A DNA stretch of 64,000 nt, taken from positions 754,001-818,000 of the forward strand of contig NZ_CP067124.1 of NCBI RefSeq assembly GCF_028553725.1, written 5' to 3'. Below the pieces are notes generated by a model. That model was not told where the DNA came from. It saw nothing but the letters and a program-made list of their open reading frames with translations, and made no database searches. The position numbers and the translations under genes are program-made. Position 1 is the first letter of the stretch, and every line of letters starts with the position of its first letter. Below are positions 44,353 to 53,377 of the stretch, one piece after another. The DNA is from Paracoccus alcaliphilus. Lineage in GTDB: Bacteria; Pseudomonadota; Alphaproteobacteria; Rhodobacterales; Rhodobacteraceae.

Positions 44353-45630
44353 TCACCTGTTCAGAATTTGTGGCAGCAACAGCGACAGCGAGGGCACCGC
44401 AGCCACCATGAGCAGCACGAAAAGGCAGATCCCGATCATCGGCAGAATGGCGAGCGAGACCCGCTCCAGCGGCGCGCGCGAGATGGCTGACACGATGAAC
44501 AGGCACAGACCGACCGGCGGGGTGATCAGCCCGATCATCAGGTTCAGCACCACCATGACCCCGAATTGCACCGGATCGAGGCCCAGCAGCGGAAACACCT
44601 CGTTCAGGATCGGCATGGCCAGCACCAGCGCCGCCAGCGGCTCCAGAAACAGGCCCAGAACCAGCAGCACCAGATTGAGCAGCAGGATCAGCACCCAGGG
44701 GTTGTCACTGACCGAGACCAACTGCGCGGCAATGCTGCGCGGAATATTCTCGATCCCCAGAATGAAGGATGTCATCGAGGCCATGGCGACGATCAGCATC
44801 ACCCCGGCGGTCATCGTGGCCGTATCATAGAAGGCCTGACCGATCTTGCCGGGCGACAGGGTGCGATAGAGCAAGCCACCGATGATCAGCGCATAAAGCG
44901 CCGCGACCGCCGCCGCCTCGGTCGGCGTGAAGGCGCCCGAGCGGATGCCGCCGACGATGATGACCGGCAGCAGCAGGGCAGGGATCGCCCGCATCGCCAG
45001 CCCGAGCCGCTCTTCGCGCGGGACGGGCTGGGGCATGGGATGATCCTCGACCCGTGCGCGCCACAGGGCATAGCCGATCAGCAGCCCGCAGATCAGGAAC
45101 GCTGGCAGGATGCCCGCCAGAAACAGATCGGCAATCGAGGTGCCGGTCAGCACGCCATAAAGGATCAGCGACAGCGAGGGCGGCACCAGCGAGCCGAGGA
45201 TCGACCCGGCCGCCGTCAGGGCTGCGGCATAGGCCGCCTTGTAGCCGTCGCGCACCATCGCCGGGATCATCACCGAGCCGATGGCCGAGGCTTCGGATGT
45301 GGCCGCGCCCGAGATGCCCGAAAACATCATCGAGGCCACGACATTCACCACCGCCAGCCCACCCCGGACGCGGCCCACCAGCATCTGGGCAAAGCGCACG
45401 ATCTGCCGGGTCAGATCGGCGGAATTCATCAGATTGCCGGCCAGAATGAAGAACGGGATGGTCAGAAGCACGAAATTGTCGATGCCCGCGATCATCTTTT
45501 GCGGAAAGCCGATCATCAGCTGCCACTGGTCATAGGCGAACAGATAGGCGACCGAGGCGAGGCCCAGTGAAAAGGCGATCGGCACGCCCAGGATCATGCA
45601 AAGCGCGAATATGGCAAGATACAGGGTCAT
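44353..45630 (-). CDS. dctM: TRAP transporter large permease (DctM)
   Basis: 425 residues starting MTLYLAIFALCMILGVPIAF, very hydrophobic (~12 spans). Family stretches: MIAGIDNFVLLTIPFFILAG, FSGISGAATSEASAIGSVMI, LVPPSLSLILYGVLTGTSIA, LITPPVGLCLFIVSAISRAP. It forms the channel of a tripartite ATP-independent periplasmic transporter, driven by sodium or proton gradients. The ATG overlaps the dctQ stop by four bases; a longer upstream reading is not supported. Confidence 0.94.
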   Translation of the reverse strand: MTLYLAIFALCMILGVPIAFSLGLASVAYLFAYDQWQLMIGFPQKMIAGIDNFVLLTIPFFILAGNLMNSADLTRQIVRFAQMLVGRVRGGLAVVNVVASMMFSGISGAATSEASAIGSVMIPAMVRDGYKAAYAAALTAAGSILGSLVPPSLSLILYGVLTGTSIADLFLAGILPAFLICGLLIGYALWRARVEDHPMPQPVPREERLGLAMRAIPALLLPVIIVGGIRSGAFTPTEAAAVAALYALIIGGLLYRTLSPGKIGQAFYDTATMTAGVMLIVAMASMTSFILGIENIPRSIAAQLVSVSDNPWVLILLLNLVLLVLGLFLEPLAALVLAMPILNEVFPLLGLDPVQFGVMVVLNLMIGLITPPVGLCLFIVSAISRAPLERVSLAILPMIGICLFVLLMVAAVPSLSLLLPQILNR

Positions 45631-46196
45631 TGATGCGATCCTCCGGTGCGGTCGCCGATGATGTCGGCCACGGTGCCGCCCGCCGCTATGGTGCGGAAGC
45701 AAAGCACCAGATCAGCGATCAGCCGCAGCGCCAGCAGGCCCATACCCACGGGCAGCGCCGCATAGACCCAGAAAGTGCCGGGTGTCGGCGGGGCGGCGGC
45801 ACCAAAGATGTCGCGCAGGATGAAGCCGAGCGCGGGGATCGCCGCGCCACCGGCCATCTGTGCAAACCGCCAGCCATACCAGACCAGCAGCAGGCTCAGC
45901 CCGATGGACAGCAGCGTGCAGAACATGGCCAGCGCCAGGGCGGGCCTGCGCGGCAACAGCGCGCCCAGAAAGCCGAGTGCGGCGATCTCGCCACGCTCAA
46001 AGGCCAGGACAACGGCCAGAAAGGCGATCCAGATCAGCAGGTAGCGGCAGACCTCCTCGGCCCAGAGCAGGGAGGCGTTAAAGCCGTAGCGCAGGGCGAT
46101 CTGGGTGGTCATCAGCGCCAGCAGCCCGCCAATCAGACCGATCAGCAGATAGCGCAAGGCAAGGCGGAGCGGACGTTCAAGCGCCAGCAATGTCAT
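45627..46196 (-). CDS. dctQ: TRAP transporter small permease (DctQ)
   Basis: 189 residues with four hydrophobic spans; LWAEEVCRYLLIWIAFLAVV is the DctQ signature (WxEExxRYxxxW). The start at 46196 has GGAGAG five bases upstream; an ATG at 46235 is less likely. Partner of the downstream dctM. The cupin gene lies 44 bp upstream. Confidence 0.9.
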   Translation of the reverse strand: MTLLALERPLRLALRYLLIGLIGGLLALMTTQIALRYGFNASLLWAEEVCRYLLIWIAFLAVVLAFERGEIAALGFLGALLPRRPALALAMFCTLLSIGLSLLLVWYGWRFAQMAGGAAIPALGFILRDIFGAAAPPTPGTFWVYAALPVGMGLLALRLIADLVLCFRTIAAGGTVADIIGDRTGGSHQ

Positions 46197-46240
46197 GTCA
46201 TCTCTCCTTCCCGTTCGGCGTTCAGCCAAAATCATGGCGG

Positions 46241-46609
46241 TCAGCCGAAATCCTCGTCCTGATACCGCGTCAGATGCAGGTAATCCGCACGGGGCGGGGC
46301 AAAGACATCAAGATTGACCGCCACCTCGTCGCCCATCGCCTCGCCGCAATGAACGACATCCGGCGGAATGCGCAGCACCTCGCCCGCGCCGACCTCGACC
46401 ACCTCATCGCCGATCTCGAAACGCACCCGGCCGGACAGGATATAGGCCAGCTGTTCGAACGGATGCGAATGGGGCCGCTTTTCCATACCCGGTTCCAGCC
46501 AGTTCATGACCATCACCGAGTTTTCACCCCGAAAGGCAGTGCGCGATACGCCCGGCCGCACGTCTTCACGCGGCAGCTCGGACCAGCGGTAGATTTTCGG
46601 TCCGGTCAT
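46241..46609 (-). CDS. Cupin-domain protein
   Basis: 122 residues, one cupin barrel: RPHSHPFEQLAYILSGRVRF (motif 1, His-His-Glu metal ligands) and VLRIPPDVVHCGEAM (motif 2, His). Possibly a metal-dependent isomerase, dioxygenase or lyase acting on the transported substrate. It lies between the TRAP solute receptor (gap 2 bp) and dctQ, so it belongs to the operon. Substrate unknown. Confidence 0.85.
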   Translation of the reverse strand: MTGPKIYRWSELPREDVRPGVSRTAFRGENSVMVMNWLEPGMEKRPHSHPFEQLAYILSGRVRFEIGDEVVEVGAGEVLRIPPDVVHCGEAMGDEVAVNLDVFAPPRADYLHLTRYQDEDFG

Positions 46610-46611
46610 GG

Positions 46612-47586
46612 TTACTGGCCTGCGCCATAGGCATCGCGGAACTTGCCGATCAGCGGATCCTTGTCTGACCATTCGGTGACCACCGGCGCTGTCAGTTCCA
46701 GCATCCGGTCAAGGTCGGACAGGTCGGTGACAGTGACGCCATTTGCTTCCAGATAGCTGCGGGTATCGTCTTCCTGTGCAGCGGCATGGGCATAGGCCTC
46801 GGCGGTGGTTTCCTGCGCGGCTTCCTGCAGGGCGGCCTTGTGCTCATCGCTCAAACCCTCCCAGACGCGGCCCGATACCATCACGATGCCCGGCCAGAAG
46901 TAATGCCCAGTCAGGGTCACATGCTTGGCGGCATCATGCAGGCTTTCGGACTGGACCGAAGACAGGTTGATTTCGACCGCATCAATCGTGCCGGTTTCCA
47001 GCGCCGAATAGACCTCGCCATAAGCCATGCCGATCGGGCTGACACCCACGGCGTGCCATGTGGCCTCATGCAGCGGGATCGGTACGATCCGCGTCTTGAG
47101 GCCCGCGAAATCGGCGGTGGAGGCCACCGGCTGGCGGGACAGGAAATGCCGCTGCCCGGCCTCGACAAAGCCCAGACCCTTGATCGACTTGTCGTCCAGC
47201 GTCGCCAGCAGTTCGGCCCCGAGATCCGATCCCAGAACCTCGGCGATCTGGCCGTAATCCTGCACGGCGAAGGGCAGTTGCAGCGCGTCGAAGGCCTGGA
47301 TGCCCAGCACCAGCGGCAGGGTTGGCGACGAGACCAGCGCGCCCTCGATCAAGCCGATCTGCAGCCCCTCCAGCAATTGCTTGTCATCACCCAGCTGGCG
47401 GTCGCCAAACACTTCGATGGCAATGGCGCCATCGGTCTTGGCCGCGACCTTTTCGGCAAACATCTCCAGCCCGTCCTGAAACAGGTGCTGGGACGAGGCC
47501 GCATGACCCATCTTGATCGTTACTTCCTGCGCCGCCGCCCCAAAGGGCAACAGGGCAAAAGCCGCTGTCAGCAGATATTTCCTCAT
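46612..47586 (-). CDS. dctP: TRAP transporter solute-binding protein (DctP)
   Basis: 324 residues. The signal peptide MRKYLLTAAFALLPFGAAAQ has its cleavage site after AAAQ. Mature protein: EVTIKMGHAASSQHLFQDGL, LSRQPVASTADFAGLKTRIV and ALETGTIDAVEINLSSVQ, the DctP pattern including the carboxylate-binding Arg in GLKTR(I/V). It catches an organic acid in the periplasm for DctQM. A strong AGGAGG-type site precedes the ATG. The ~200-bp upstream gap (47587-47794) likely holds the promoter of the dctP-cupin-dctQM-iclR-hyuAB-aldolase operon. Confidence 0.94.
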   Translation of the reverse strand: MRKYLLTAAFALLPFGAAAQEVTIKMGHAASSQHLFQDGLEMFAEKVAAKTDGAIAIEVFGDRQLGDDKQLLEGLQIGLIEGALVSSPTLPLVLGIQAFDALQLPFAVQDYGQIAEVLGSDLGAELLATLDDKSIKGLGFVEAGQRHFLSRQPVASTADFAGLKTRIVPIPLHEATWHAVGVSPIGMAYGEVYSALETGTIDAVEINLSSVQSESLHDAAKHVTLTGHYFWPGIVMVSGRVWEGLSDEHKAALQEAAQETTAEAYAHAAAQEDDTRSYLEANGVTVTDLSDLDRMLELTAPVVTEWSDKDPLIGKFRDAYGAGQ

Positions 47587-47794
47587 TTTCTTTCTCCTCC
47601 CTCTTGTTTCGCTTAGCAAAACACGTTATTTAATACTGAAACAAGCTGTGGGATTTTGTCAATCCTGCATGCTGTCCTTTGCTGCAAAAATCGTCGCTGC
47701 ATGTGCGAAGGCCTGTCGCGGCCGTGGCGCGGACATGCGAAAGCCCGCGCCACTGGTCGCGGCGCGAGATGGCAGGCCATTCCGCAAGGCTGGA

Positions 47795-49300
47795 TCAGAT
47801 TGCGGTTTCACGCAGCAAGGTCTTGAGAACCTTGCCATAATTGTTCTTGGGCAACGATCCGAGGAACACATATTCCTTGGGCCGCTTGAACCGCGCGATG
47901 CGATCCAGACAGTGCTGATCCAGTTCCGCAGGGGTTGGTTGTGCCGGTCCGGTCACGATACAGGCCACCGGAACCTCGCCCCATTCTGCATCTGCACGGC
48001 CAATGACCGAGACTTCCAGCACGGCAGGATGTTCCAGCAGCGCCTCCTCGATCTCGCGCGGGTAGATGTTGGTGCCGCCCGAGATGATCACATCCTTGGA
48101 CCGGTCATGCAGGGTCAGGCAGCCATCCGGATCAATCCGCCCCATATCGCCGGTCCAGAGCCAGCCGTTGCGCAGCGTGGTCGCGCTGGCCTCGGGGTTG
48201 CGCCAGTAGCCGGCCATTACCGGCAGACCCTGCACCAGAATTTCGCCCACCTCGCCCTGGGGCAGGGGTCTGCCATCGGCATCTGCGATGCGCAGCCGCA
48301 CGGCGGATTGCGCCCGCCCGACCGAGCCCAGCCGCATCCGCCAGTCGGGATGGCTGCGGTCGGCCACCTCGGCCCGCGACAGGGCGCTGATCGCCATGGG
48401 GCATTCGCCCTGACCATAGATCTGCACGAAACGCGGGCCCAGCACCTCGACCGCCTCGATGATATCGGCGACATACATCGGCCCGCCGCCATAGACGACG
48501 GTGCGCAGGCCCTCACCCCGGCTGCTGCTGGCGCGTGCAGCCTCAACCAGACGGCGCACCATGGTCGGCGCGGCGAACATCGAGACATTGTCCAGACGGG
48601 CCGCCAGCGCCAGTACCTCTGCCGCGTCAAACCCGCCCGAGGGCGGCACCACATGCCGCGCCCCCTGCATCACATGCATGAAATTGTAGAGCCCGGCACC
48701 ATGGGACATCGGCGCCGCATAAAGCGCCGCGTCATCCGGCGTGACGGGATCGACATCGGCCATGTAGCACAGTGACATGGCGACCAGATTGGCCGATGTC
48801 AGCATCACCCCCTTGGGCTTGCCGGTCGTGCCCGAGGTGTAGAAAATCCAGACCAGATCCTGCGGATCGGTGGGATGGATCGTGGCGCGCGCGCCCTGTT
48901 GCATCGCCTGCCAGTCCGGCCCATCGAGAAACAGACAGCGGATATCGGCACATAGGCTGGACAGCGCTTGCCCATGTGCGGCATCGACCATGACAAGCGC
49001 CGCGCCTGCATCAGCCACGATCCACGCGGCCTCACGCGGGTGCAGTTTGGCATTGATCGGCACGGCCACGGCGCCCATGGCCCAGATGGCATAAAGCGCC
49101 ACCAGATAATCGGGGCTGTTGGCGGCAAAGATGGCCACCCGGTCGCCGGGCTGCAGGCCCTGTGCTTGCAGCGCCCCGGCGGCGGCAAAGGCGCGGTCGC
49201 GAAAGCCTGCATAATCCGCAACCAGATCGGTCCCCAGCATCAGGGCAGGCCGGTCCGGCCCGCGTTCAGCGCTGCGTTGCAGCCATTCCGCCGGGTTCAT
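47795..49300 (-). CDS. Acyl-CoA synthetase (AMP-dependent)
   Basis: 501 residues. The AMP-binding loop is WIFYTSGTTGKPKGVMLTSA, followed by VQIYGQGECPMAISALSRAE, NGWLWTGDMGRIDPDGCLTL, SGGTNIYPREIEEALLEHPA and the catalytic lysine near the end, SLPKNNYGKVLKTLLRE. It activates a carboxylic acid to its CoA ester, probably the imported substrate or its product. The start overlaps the thiolase stop by four bases. The exact acid (short-chain, aromatic) is unknown. Confidence 0.92.
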   Translation of the reverse strand: MNPAEWLQRSAERGPDRPALMLGTDLVADYAGFRDRAFAAAGALQAQGLQPGDRVAIFAANSPDYLVALYAIWAMGAVAVPINAKLHPREAAWIVADAGAALVMVDAAHGQALSSLCADIRCLFLDGPDWQAMQQGARATIHPTDPQDLVWIFYTSGTTGKPKGVMLTSANLVAMSLCYMADVDPVTPDDAALYAAPMSHGAGLYNFMHVMQGARHVVPPSGGFDAAEVLALAARLDNVSMFAAPTMVRRLVEAARASSSRGEGLRTVVYGGGPMYVADIIEAVEVLGPRFVQIYGQGECPMAISALSRAEVADRSHPDWRMRLGSVGRAQSAVRLRIADADGRPLPQGEVGEILVQGLPVMAGYWRNPEASATTLRNGWLWTGDMGRIDPDGCLTLHDRSKDVIISGGTNIYPREIEEALLEHPAVLEVSVIGRADAEWGEVPVACIVTGPAQPTPAELDQHCLDRIARFKRPKEYVFLGSLPKNNYGKVLKTLLRETAI

Positions 49301-50463
49301 GCCCGGCCTCCCATGCGTTCGAGGATCGAGACATAGCTGGCCACAGCCGATCCGCCCATGTTGAACACGCAGCCCAGCCGGGCATCGGGCACCTGCATGG
49401 CCCCGGCGGTGCCCGCCAGCTGCCGCGCGGCCAGCACATGCATCGAGACCCCGGTGGCCCCGACCGGATGCCCCTTGGCTTTCAGCCCGCCCGAAAGGTT
49501 CACAGGCAACCCACCACCCTTGAGCACCCGGCCAGAGTTGATCGCCTCGGCACCGCGGCCCTGCGGGGCCAGCCCCATCGCCTCATAGGTCAGCAGTTCG
49601 GCGATGGTGAAGCAATCATGCACCTCGGCGAAATCCAGATCATCGACCGTGATCCCGGCGCGAGCATAGGCCTGTGCAAAGGCCCGTGTGGGGCCTTCAA
49701 ATGCCAGCAGGTCGCGGCGCGACATCGGCAGGTAATCGTTCAGATGCACCGCCGCGCGAAAGCCGATGGCATGATCGAATTCCGTCGCCAGATCCTCGGC
49801 CACAAGGATCAGCGCCGCCGCACCGTCCGAGATCAACGAACAGTCGCTGAGCCGCAGCGGCGGGGCAATCATCGGGTTCTTGTCAGAGACGGTCGCGCAG
49901 AATTCCTCGCCCAGATCCTTGCGCAGATGCGCCAGCGGATTGTCCAGCGCATTGCGGTGGTTCTTGGCGGCGATCCGGGCCAGAGCCCGGCTCTGGTCGC
50001 CATTGGCCTGAAAATAGGCCTCGGCGAAACGGGCGAAGATGCGCGGAAAGCTCTGCCCGTCCTCTTCGGCGGCATAGCCCGCCTGCATCAGCGCATCGGT
50101 CACGCCCGCCGTATCCAGCCCGGTCATCTTTTCGGCGCCGATCACCAGCGCGATGCGCGCCTCGCCTGCGCGGATGGCATTGCGGGCGGCATGGATCGCG
50201 GCCGAGCCGCTGGCGCAGGCATTCTCCAGCCGCGTGGCGGGGGTGAAACGCAGCGCGTCATCTGCCTGCAGGGCCAGCGAGGCCGCAAAGCCGTCGCGCA
50301 CCATGCCTGCGTTGAAATGGCCCAGCCAGATACCGTCGATCTGCGCAGCCTCAAGGCCCGCCGAGGCGATGGCCTCGCGCGCGGCGGTGACGATCAGCGC
50401 CTCAAGACTGTCCTCATGGCGACCAAAGGGGGTGTGCCCCCAGCCCACGATCCTTGCATCCAT
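49297..50463 (-). CDS. Thiolase-family acetyltransferase
   Basis: 388 residues. Active-site Cys in RLENACASGSAAIHAARNAI, His in GLKAKGHPVGATGVSMHVLA. The C-terminal LGCVFNMGGSAVASYVSILE replaces the CxGGG motif of PhaA-type thiolases, so this is the SCP2/acetyl-CoA acetyltransferase subgroup. It would cleave a beta-ketoacyl-CoA. Together with the acyl-CoA ligase it suggests a beta-oxidation-like route. First gene of its minus-strand group and divergent from the PAS-LuxR regulator (56-bp gap). Confidence 0.9.
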   Translation of the reverse strand: MDARIVGWGHTPFGRHEDSLEALIVTAAREAIASAGLEAAQIDGIWLGHFNAGMVRDGFAASLALQADDALRFTPATRLENACASGSAAIHAARNAIRAGEARIALVIGAEKMTGLDTAGVTDALMQAGYAAEEDGQSFPRIFARFAEAYFQANGDQSRALARIAAKNHRNALDNPLAHLRKDLGEEFCATVSDKNPMIAPPLRLSDCSLISDGAAALILVAEDLATEFDHAIGFRAAVHLNDYLPMSRRDLLAFEGPTRAFAQAYARAGITVDDLDFAEVHDCFTIAELLTYEAMGLAPQGRGAEAINSGRVLKGGGLPVNLSGGLKAKGHPVGATGVSMHVLAARQLAGTAGAMQVPDARLGCVFNMGGSAVASYVSILERMGGRA

Positions 50464-50519
50464 GACTTTCCTCCTCCGGATCCGGCAGATAGTATCGGGG
50501 CCGGAGTGGTGGCCAATCC

Positions 50520-51137
50520 GTGAAACTACGCGGTTTTGTCCGTTGCAGGGAGATGCCCCCGTGGATACCCACCGTGGATGATCTGGCCCAGTTGGGCTTT
50601 GCCAATGCGCCCGTCGGTCTGGTCGTCACGGCCAACCGCAGGATCGACCTGTGCAACGCGCGTTTCGCGGCGATCTTTGGCTACCGGATGCAGGACCTGC
50701 AGGGCAGGCGCCTTGCGCTGCTTTATCCTTCGACCGAGGAATATGACCGGATCGGGCGCATCGGGCTGGCCGAGATGAAAGCCACCGGGCGCTATGACGA
50801 TGAACGCGTCATGCGCCGCCGCGATGGCAGCCATTTCTGGTGCCGGGTTCAGGGCCAGTCGCTGGATGCCGCCAATCCCTTCAGCCGCGCGGTCTGGAGC
50901 ATGACCGATATCTCCGCAGCCCGCCCGTTGGTACAGCTGACACGGCGCGAACGTCAGGTGGCGATGCTGCTGGTCGAGGGGCGCACCAGCAAGGATATCG
51001 CCCGGGCGCTGTCGATCTCGCCGCGCACGGTCGAGGCGCACCGGCAAAAGCTGAACGCCAAGCTGGAGGTGCGCAACACCGCCGAATGCGTGGCCCGTCT
51101 GGCGGGCATTCCGGGGCTGGATGCGGGCGGCGGCTGA
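50520..51137 (+). CDS. PAS-LuxR regulator (FixJ-type output)
   Basis: 205 residues. PAS domain ~20-125: LGFANAPVGLVVTANRRIDL, CNARFAAIFGYRMQDLQGRR, RRRDGSHFWCRVQGQSLD. LuxR helix-turn-helix ~140-200: LTRRERQVAMLLVEGRTSKD, IARALSISPRTVEAHRQKLN. A soluble one-component sensor that probably senses a ligand through PAS and activates the divergent thiolase-ligase genes. The start may be GTG 50520 or ATG 50553; GGGAG touches the latter, too close for a normal site. Similar PAS-LuxR genes often sit beside catabolic genes. Confidence 0.85.
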   Translation: MKLRGFVRCREMPPWIPTVDDLAQLGFANAPVGLVVTANRRIDLCNARFAAIFGYRMQDLQGRRLALLYPSTEEYDRIGRIGLAEMKATGRYDDERVMRRRDGSHFWCRVQGQSLDAANPFSRAVWSMTDISAARPLVQLTRRERQVAMLLVEGRTSKDIARALSISPRTVEAHRQKLNAKLEVRNTAECVARLAGIPGLDAGGG

Positions 51138-51142
51138 CGCGC

Positions 51143-51679
51143 AATCCGCCGTCCGGCCGCCACCCGGCATCAGGGCGCGGGCCGTCATCAGCGCCGCGGC
51201 ATCCGAGGCCGGAAACACCACCGCGCCGGTGATCCCGGAGATCTGGCCGAACCTATATCCGCGAGACGGTAGGGGCCTTGCTTGGGTTTCTAGGGTTGAC
51301 GCCTTATTGAATAGCAACCAGCCGCCCACGTGCTTCAATTTGCATGGGTGGTTTGCTGTTCAGTTGGCGCTGGTGGGGAAAGTACCCAGGCCACTATGTT
51401 ACATAACAATGATTATCGGCTTTTATCGACATCCGCGCCTAGCGTGTGTGTGGATCCACCCAGATAACGTCCATTATACCCCTGTTTTGACCATTATACA
51501 CACACTTAGTGACCACTGATATTTTTGATTCCAGTTATAATTGTTATATATCAATATCTTACTTGTATTTTCGTCCGTTTCACTCTTACCGCGATCCGCG
51601 CCGAGGCACGCCCAGGGGCGGTGTTGACTCAGTCGCGGACAATCCGGAAACAATGGATGCATGAAACCGGCCAACGCGA
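51143..51679. other. AT-rich gap with direct repeats
   Basis: From ~51300 the base composition turns AT-rich compared with the flanks and no gene is visible. CCATTATAC occurs at 51471 and 51491, exactly 20 bp apart (two helical turns), a layout typical of paired activator sites. 51530-51570 is very AT-rich (TTATAATTGTTATATATCAA). Confidence 0.5.
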
Positions 51680-51795
51680 TCTGATCATGGCATTGGCATG
51701 TTCCAGCTCGCCGTCCAGCCCGACAACGGCGGCCTTGCCATAACCCTCGACCTTGTCGCCGCCGCCTGCCGCCTCAAGGATCATCCCGGTCAGCA
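51680..51795 (-). pseudogene. Fragment of a DUF1185 (amino acid synthesis) gene
   Basis: The minus strand reads GELLTGMILEAAGGGDKVEG, YGKAAVVGLDGELEHANAMI. The GYGKAAxVGxDGELEHA motif is the signature I recall from DUF1185 amino acid synthesis proteins. Only ~40 codons are present, without the rest on either side. It overlaps the first 30 codons assigned to the GntR gene on the other strand, so one of the two readings is scar sequence. Confidence 0.5.
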
Positions 51796-52441
51796 ATTCA
51801 CCCAGACTCTGCGCGAACTGGCGGTGGATCGTTTGCGGCAGGCCATCGTGACCGGCCGTTTTGCCAGCGGAGACCGGCTGGTGGAGCGCAGCCTCTGCGA
51901 CCAGCTGGGCGTTTCCCGGTCGGTCGTGCGCGAGGCGATCCGCTATCTGGAGGCCGAGGGTCCGGTGGAGACCCTGCCCCGCAGCGGCCCCGTGGTGGCA
52001 ACGCTGGACTGGCCGCGCGCGCGTCAGATCTACGATATCCGCCGCCTGCTGGAGGCAGAGGCCGCCGCAGCCTGTGCCGCCGCAGCCGATCCCGTGGTCG
52101 AGGCGCGGTTGCGTGCCGCGCTGGACGGGATGCAGCTGGCCAAAGGCAGCGGTCGGCCCGATGGATTGCTGGCCGCCACGACCAGCTTTTACGAGGTGAT
52201 CTTTACCGCCGCCGGGCATGAGGTCGCATGGGAAATCGTGCAGCGCCTGAACGGTCGTATCTCGCGCCTGCGGGCAATCACGCTGGCCAGCACAGACCGC
52301 AGCATCTCGGGCCATGCGCATATGCAGCGGATCTGCGCCGCGATCTGCAACCGCGATCCGGCGGCGGCAGCGGCGGCGGTCCATGCCCATCTGAAGGATG
52401 CCGCTGAGATCGCCCGCGCAAGCCTCGAGGCGCCGCAATGA
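51698..52441 (+). CDS. GntR-family regulator (FCD type)
   Basis: Up to 247 residues. Winged helix: TQTLRELAVDRLRQAIVTGR, DQLGVSRSVVREAIRYLEAE; then an FCD domain with ARQIYDIRRLLEAEAAAACA and GHAHMQRICAAICNRDPAAA. The first ~33 residues are not family-like and coincide with the DUF1185 fragment on the other strand, so the native start may be lost or lie at a GTG/TTG near 51825. It overlaps the DUF1330 gene by four bases and probably controls it. Confidence 0.78.
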   Translation: MFQLAVQPDNGGLAITLDLVAAACRLKDHPGQQFTQTLRELAVDRLRQAIVTGRFASGDRLVERSLCDQLGVSRSVVREAIRYLEAEGPVETLPRSGPVVATLDWPRARQIYDIRRLLEAEAAAACAAAADPVVEARLRAALDGMQLAKGSGRPDGLLAATTSFYEVIFTAAGHEVAWEIVQRLNGRISRLRAITLASTDRSISGHAHMQRICAAICNRDPAAAAAAVHAHLKDAAEIARASLEAPQ

Positions 52442-52731
52442 CCGCCTATTGGATCGCCCATGTCACAGTGACCGATCCGGCCGCCTATGCCGGATATCAG
52501 GCCCTGGCCCCGGCGGCATTCGCCCGGCATGGCGCGCAGTTTCTGGCGCGGGGCGGGCTGTCGGAGACGCTGGAGGGCCCATCGCTCGACCGGCATGTGG
52601 TCATCGCCTTTCCCAGCCTTCAAGCCGCGCGCGATTGCTATCATTCGCCCGAATATCAGGCAGCCCGCGCCGCGCGCGATCAGGCCTGCATCGCCCATGT
52701 GGTGATTGTCGACGGGGTCGAGGGCGCCTGA
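52438..52731 (+). CDS. DUF1330 protein
   Basis: 97 residues: MTAYWIAHVTVTDPAAYAGY, FLARGGLSETLEGPSLDRHV, VIAFPSLQAARDCYHSPEYQ. This is a clear DUF1330 ferredoxin-like dimeric barrel, a family often beside catabolic genes and of unknown activity. It overlaps the GntR gene (ATGA), so they are co-translated. Confidence 0.9.
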   Translation: MTAYWIAHVTVTDPAAYAGYQALAPAAFARHGAQFLARGGLSETLEGPSLDRHVVIAFPSLQAARDCYHSPEYQAARAARDQACIAHVVIVDGVEGA

Positions 52732-52785
52732 TCGCCCCGCCTGACTGCCCCGCCTGCCGCCCTCGGGGTGACGGCAGCCGTCAGA

Positions 52786-53377
52786 TCAACCGACAGCCGC
52801 CAGTGCGTAATGCGGTGTGCCATCCCAGACCAAATCCCATGAGGCGCCCGGACGAACATTCTGGATCGCGCGCGGCTCAAAGCAGACCAGACAATTTCCC
52901 CCGGGTAAGGGCGCGCGCACCGAAGGGTAGATCAGCCCCCGCGATCCCGCCCGCCGCAGATGCTGGGCGAGGCTTTGCCCCTCAGGATAGCCGACCGCCG
53001 GATCAGGATGCAGCGCGGGATGTTCCGGCGCATCGGTCAGGTCGTCAAACACCCCGATGAAATCCGCCAGCAATTCCACATAGCGGGCGCTGTCATGGAA
53101 GCTGCCGGTAAAGCCTAGCTCCCGCGTCCGGTGCCAGGCCACCTCGCTGACGGAAACCATCACATCCCAGGCGCAATACCAGGCGCCCCGCGCCTCGGTG
53201 TTGAAACGGTTGCCGCCGGTGCGGGTATAGGTGAAGGCCGCGTTGACATGGCTGTCGCCGTAAATGCTCAGATCAAAGCTGCGGCGCTGCCAGGCCAGCT
53301 CTCGCGGGTCCAGATGCGGGTTGCGCCCGCGCTCTGCCAGCAGGCGTCCACTGGTCATCCCCTCGATCTCGGCCAGT
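52786..53377 (-). pseudogene. RES-domain toxin-like protein, N-terminus removed
   Basis: About 197 codons. The RES NAD-phosphorylase core is present: FTYTRTGGNRFNTEARGAWY (Arg, Tyr) and SVSEVAWHRTRELGF (Glu), with SVRAPLPGGNCLVCFEPRAI near the end. The family degrades NAD+ and is normally kept silent by an Xre/DUF2384 antitoxin. The beginning is missing: reading backwards, AEIEGMTSGRLLAERG runs into IS66 tnpC at 53377/53378. An internal ATG at 53358 could start a shorter protein. No antitoxin gene is adjacent. Confidence 0.7.

Noticed and set aside
51629..52438. 269-codon minus-strand frame
   Set aside because: Mostly antisense to the GntR gene; only its last ~40 codons (DUF1185-like) seem meaningful and are listed separately.
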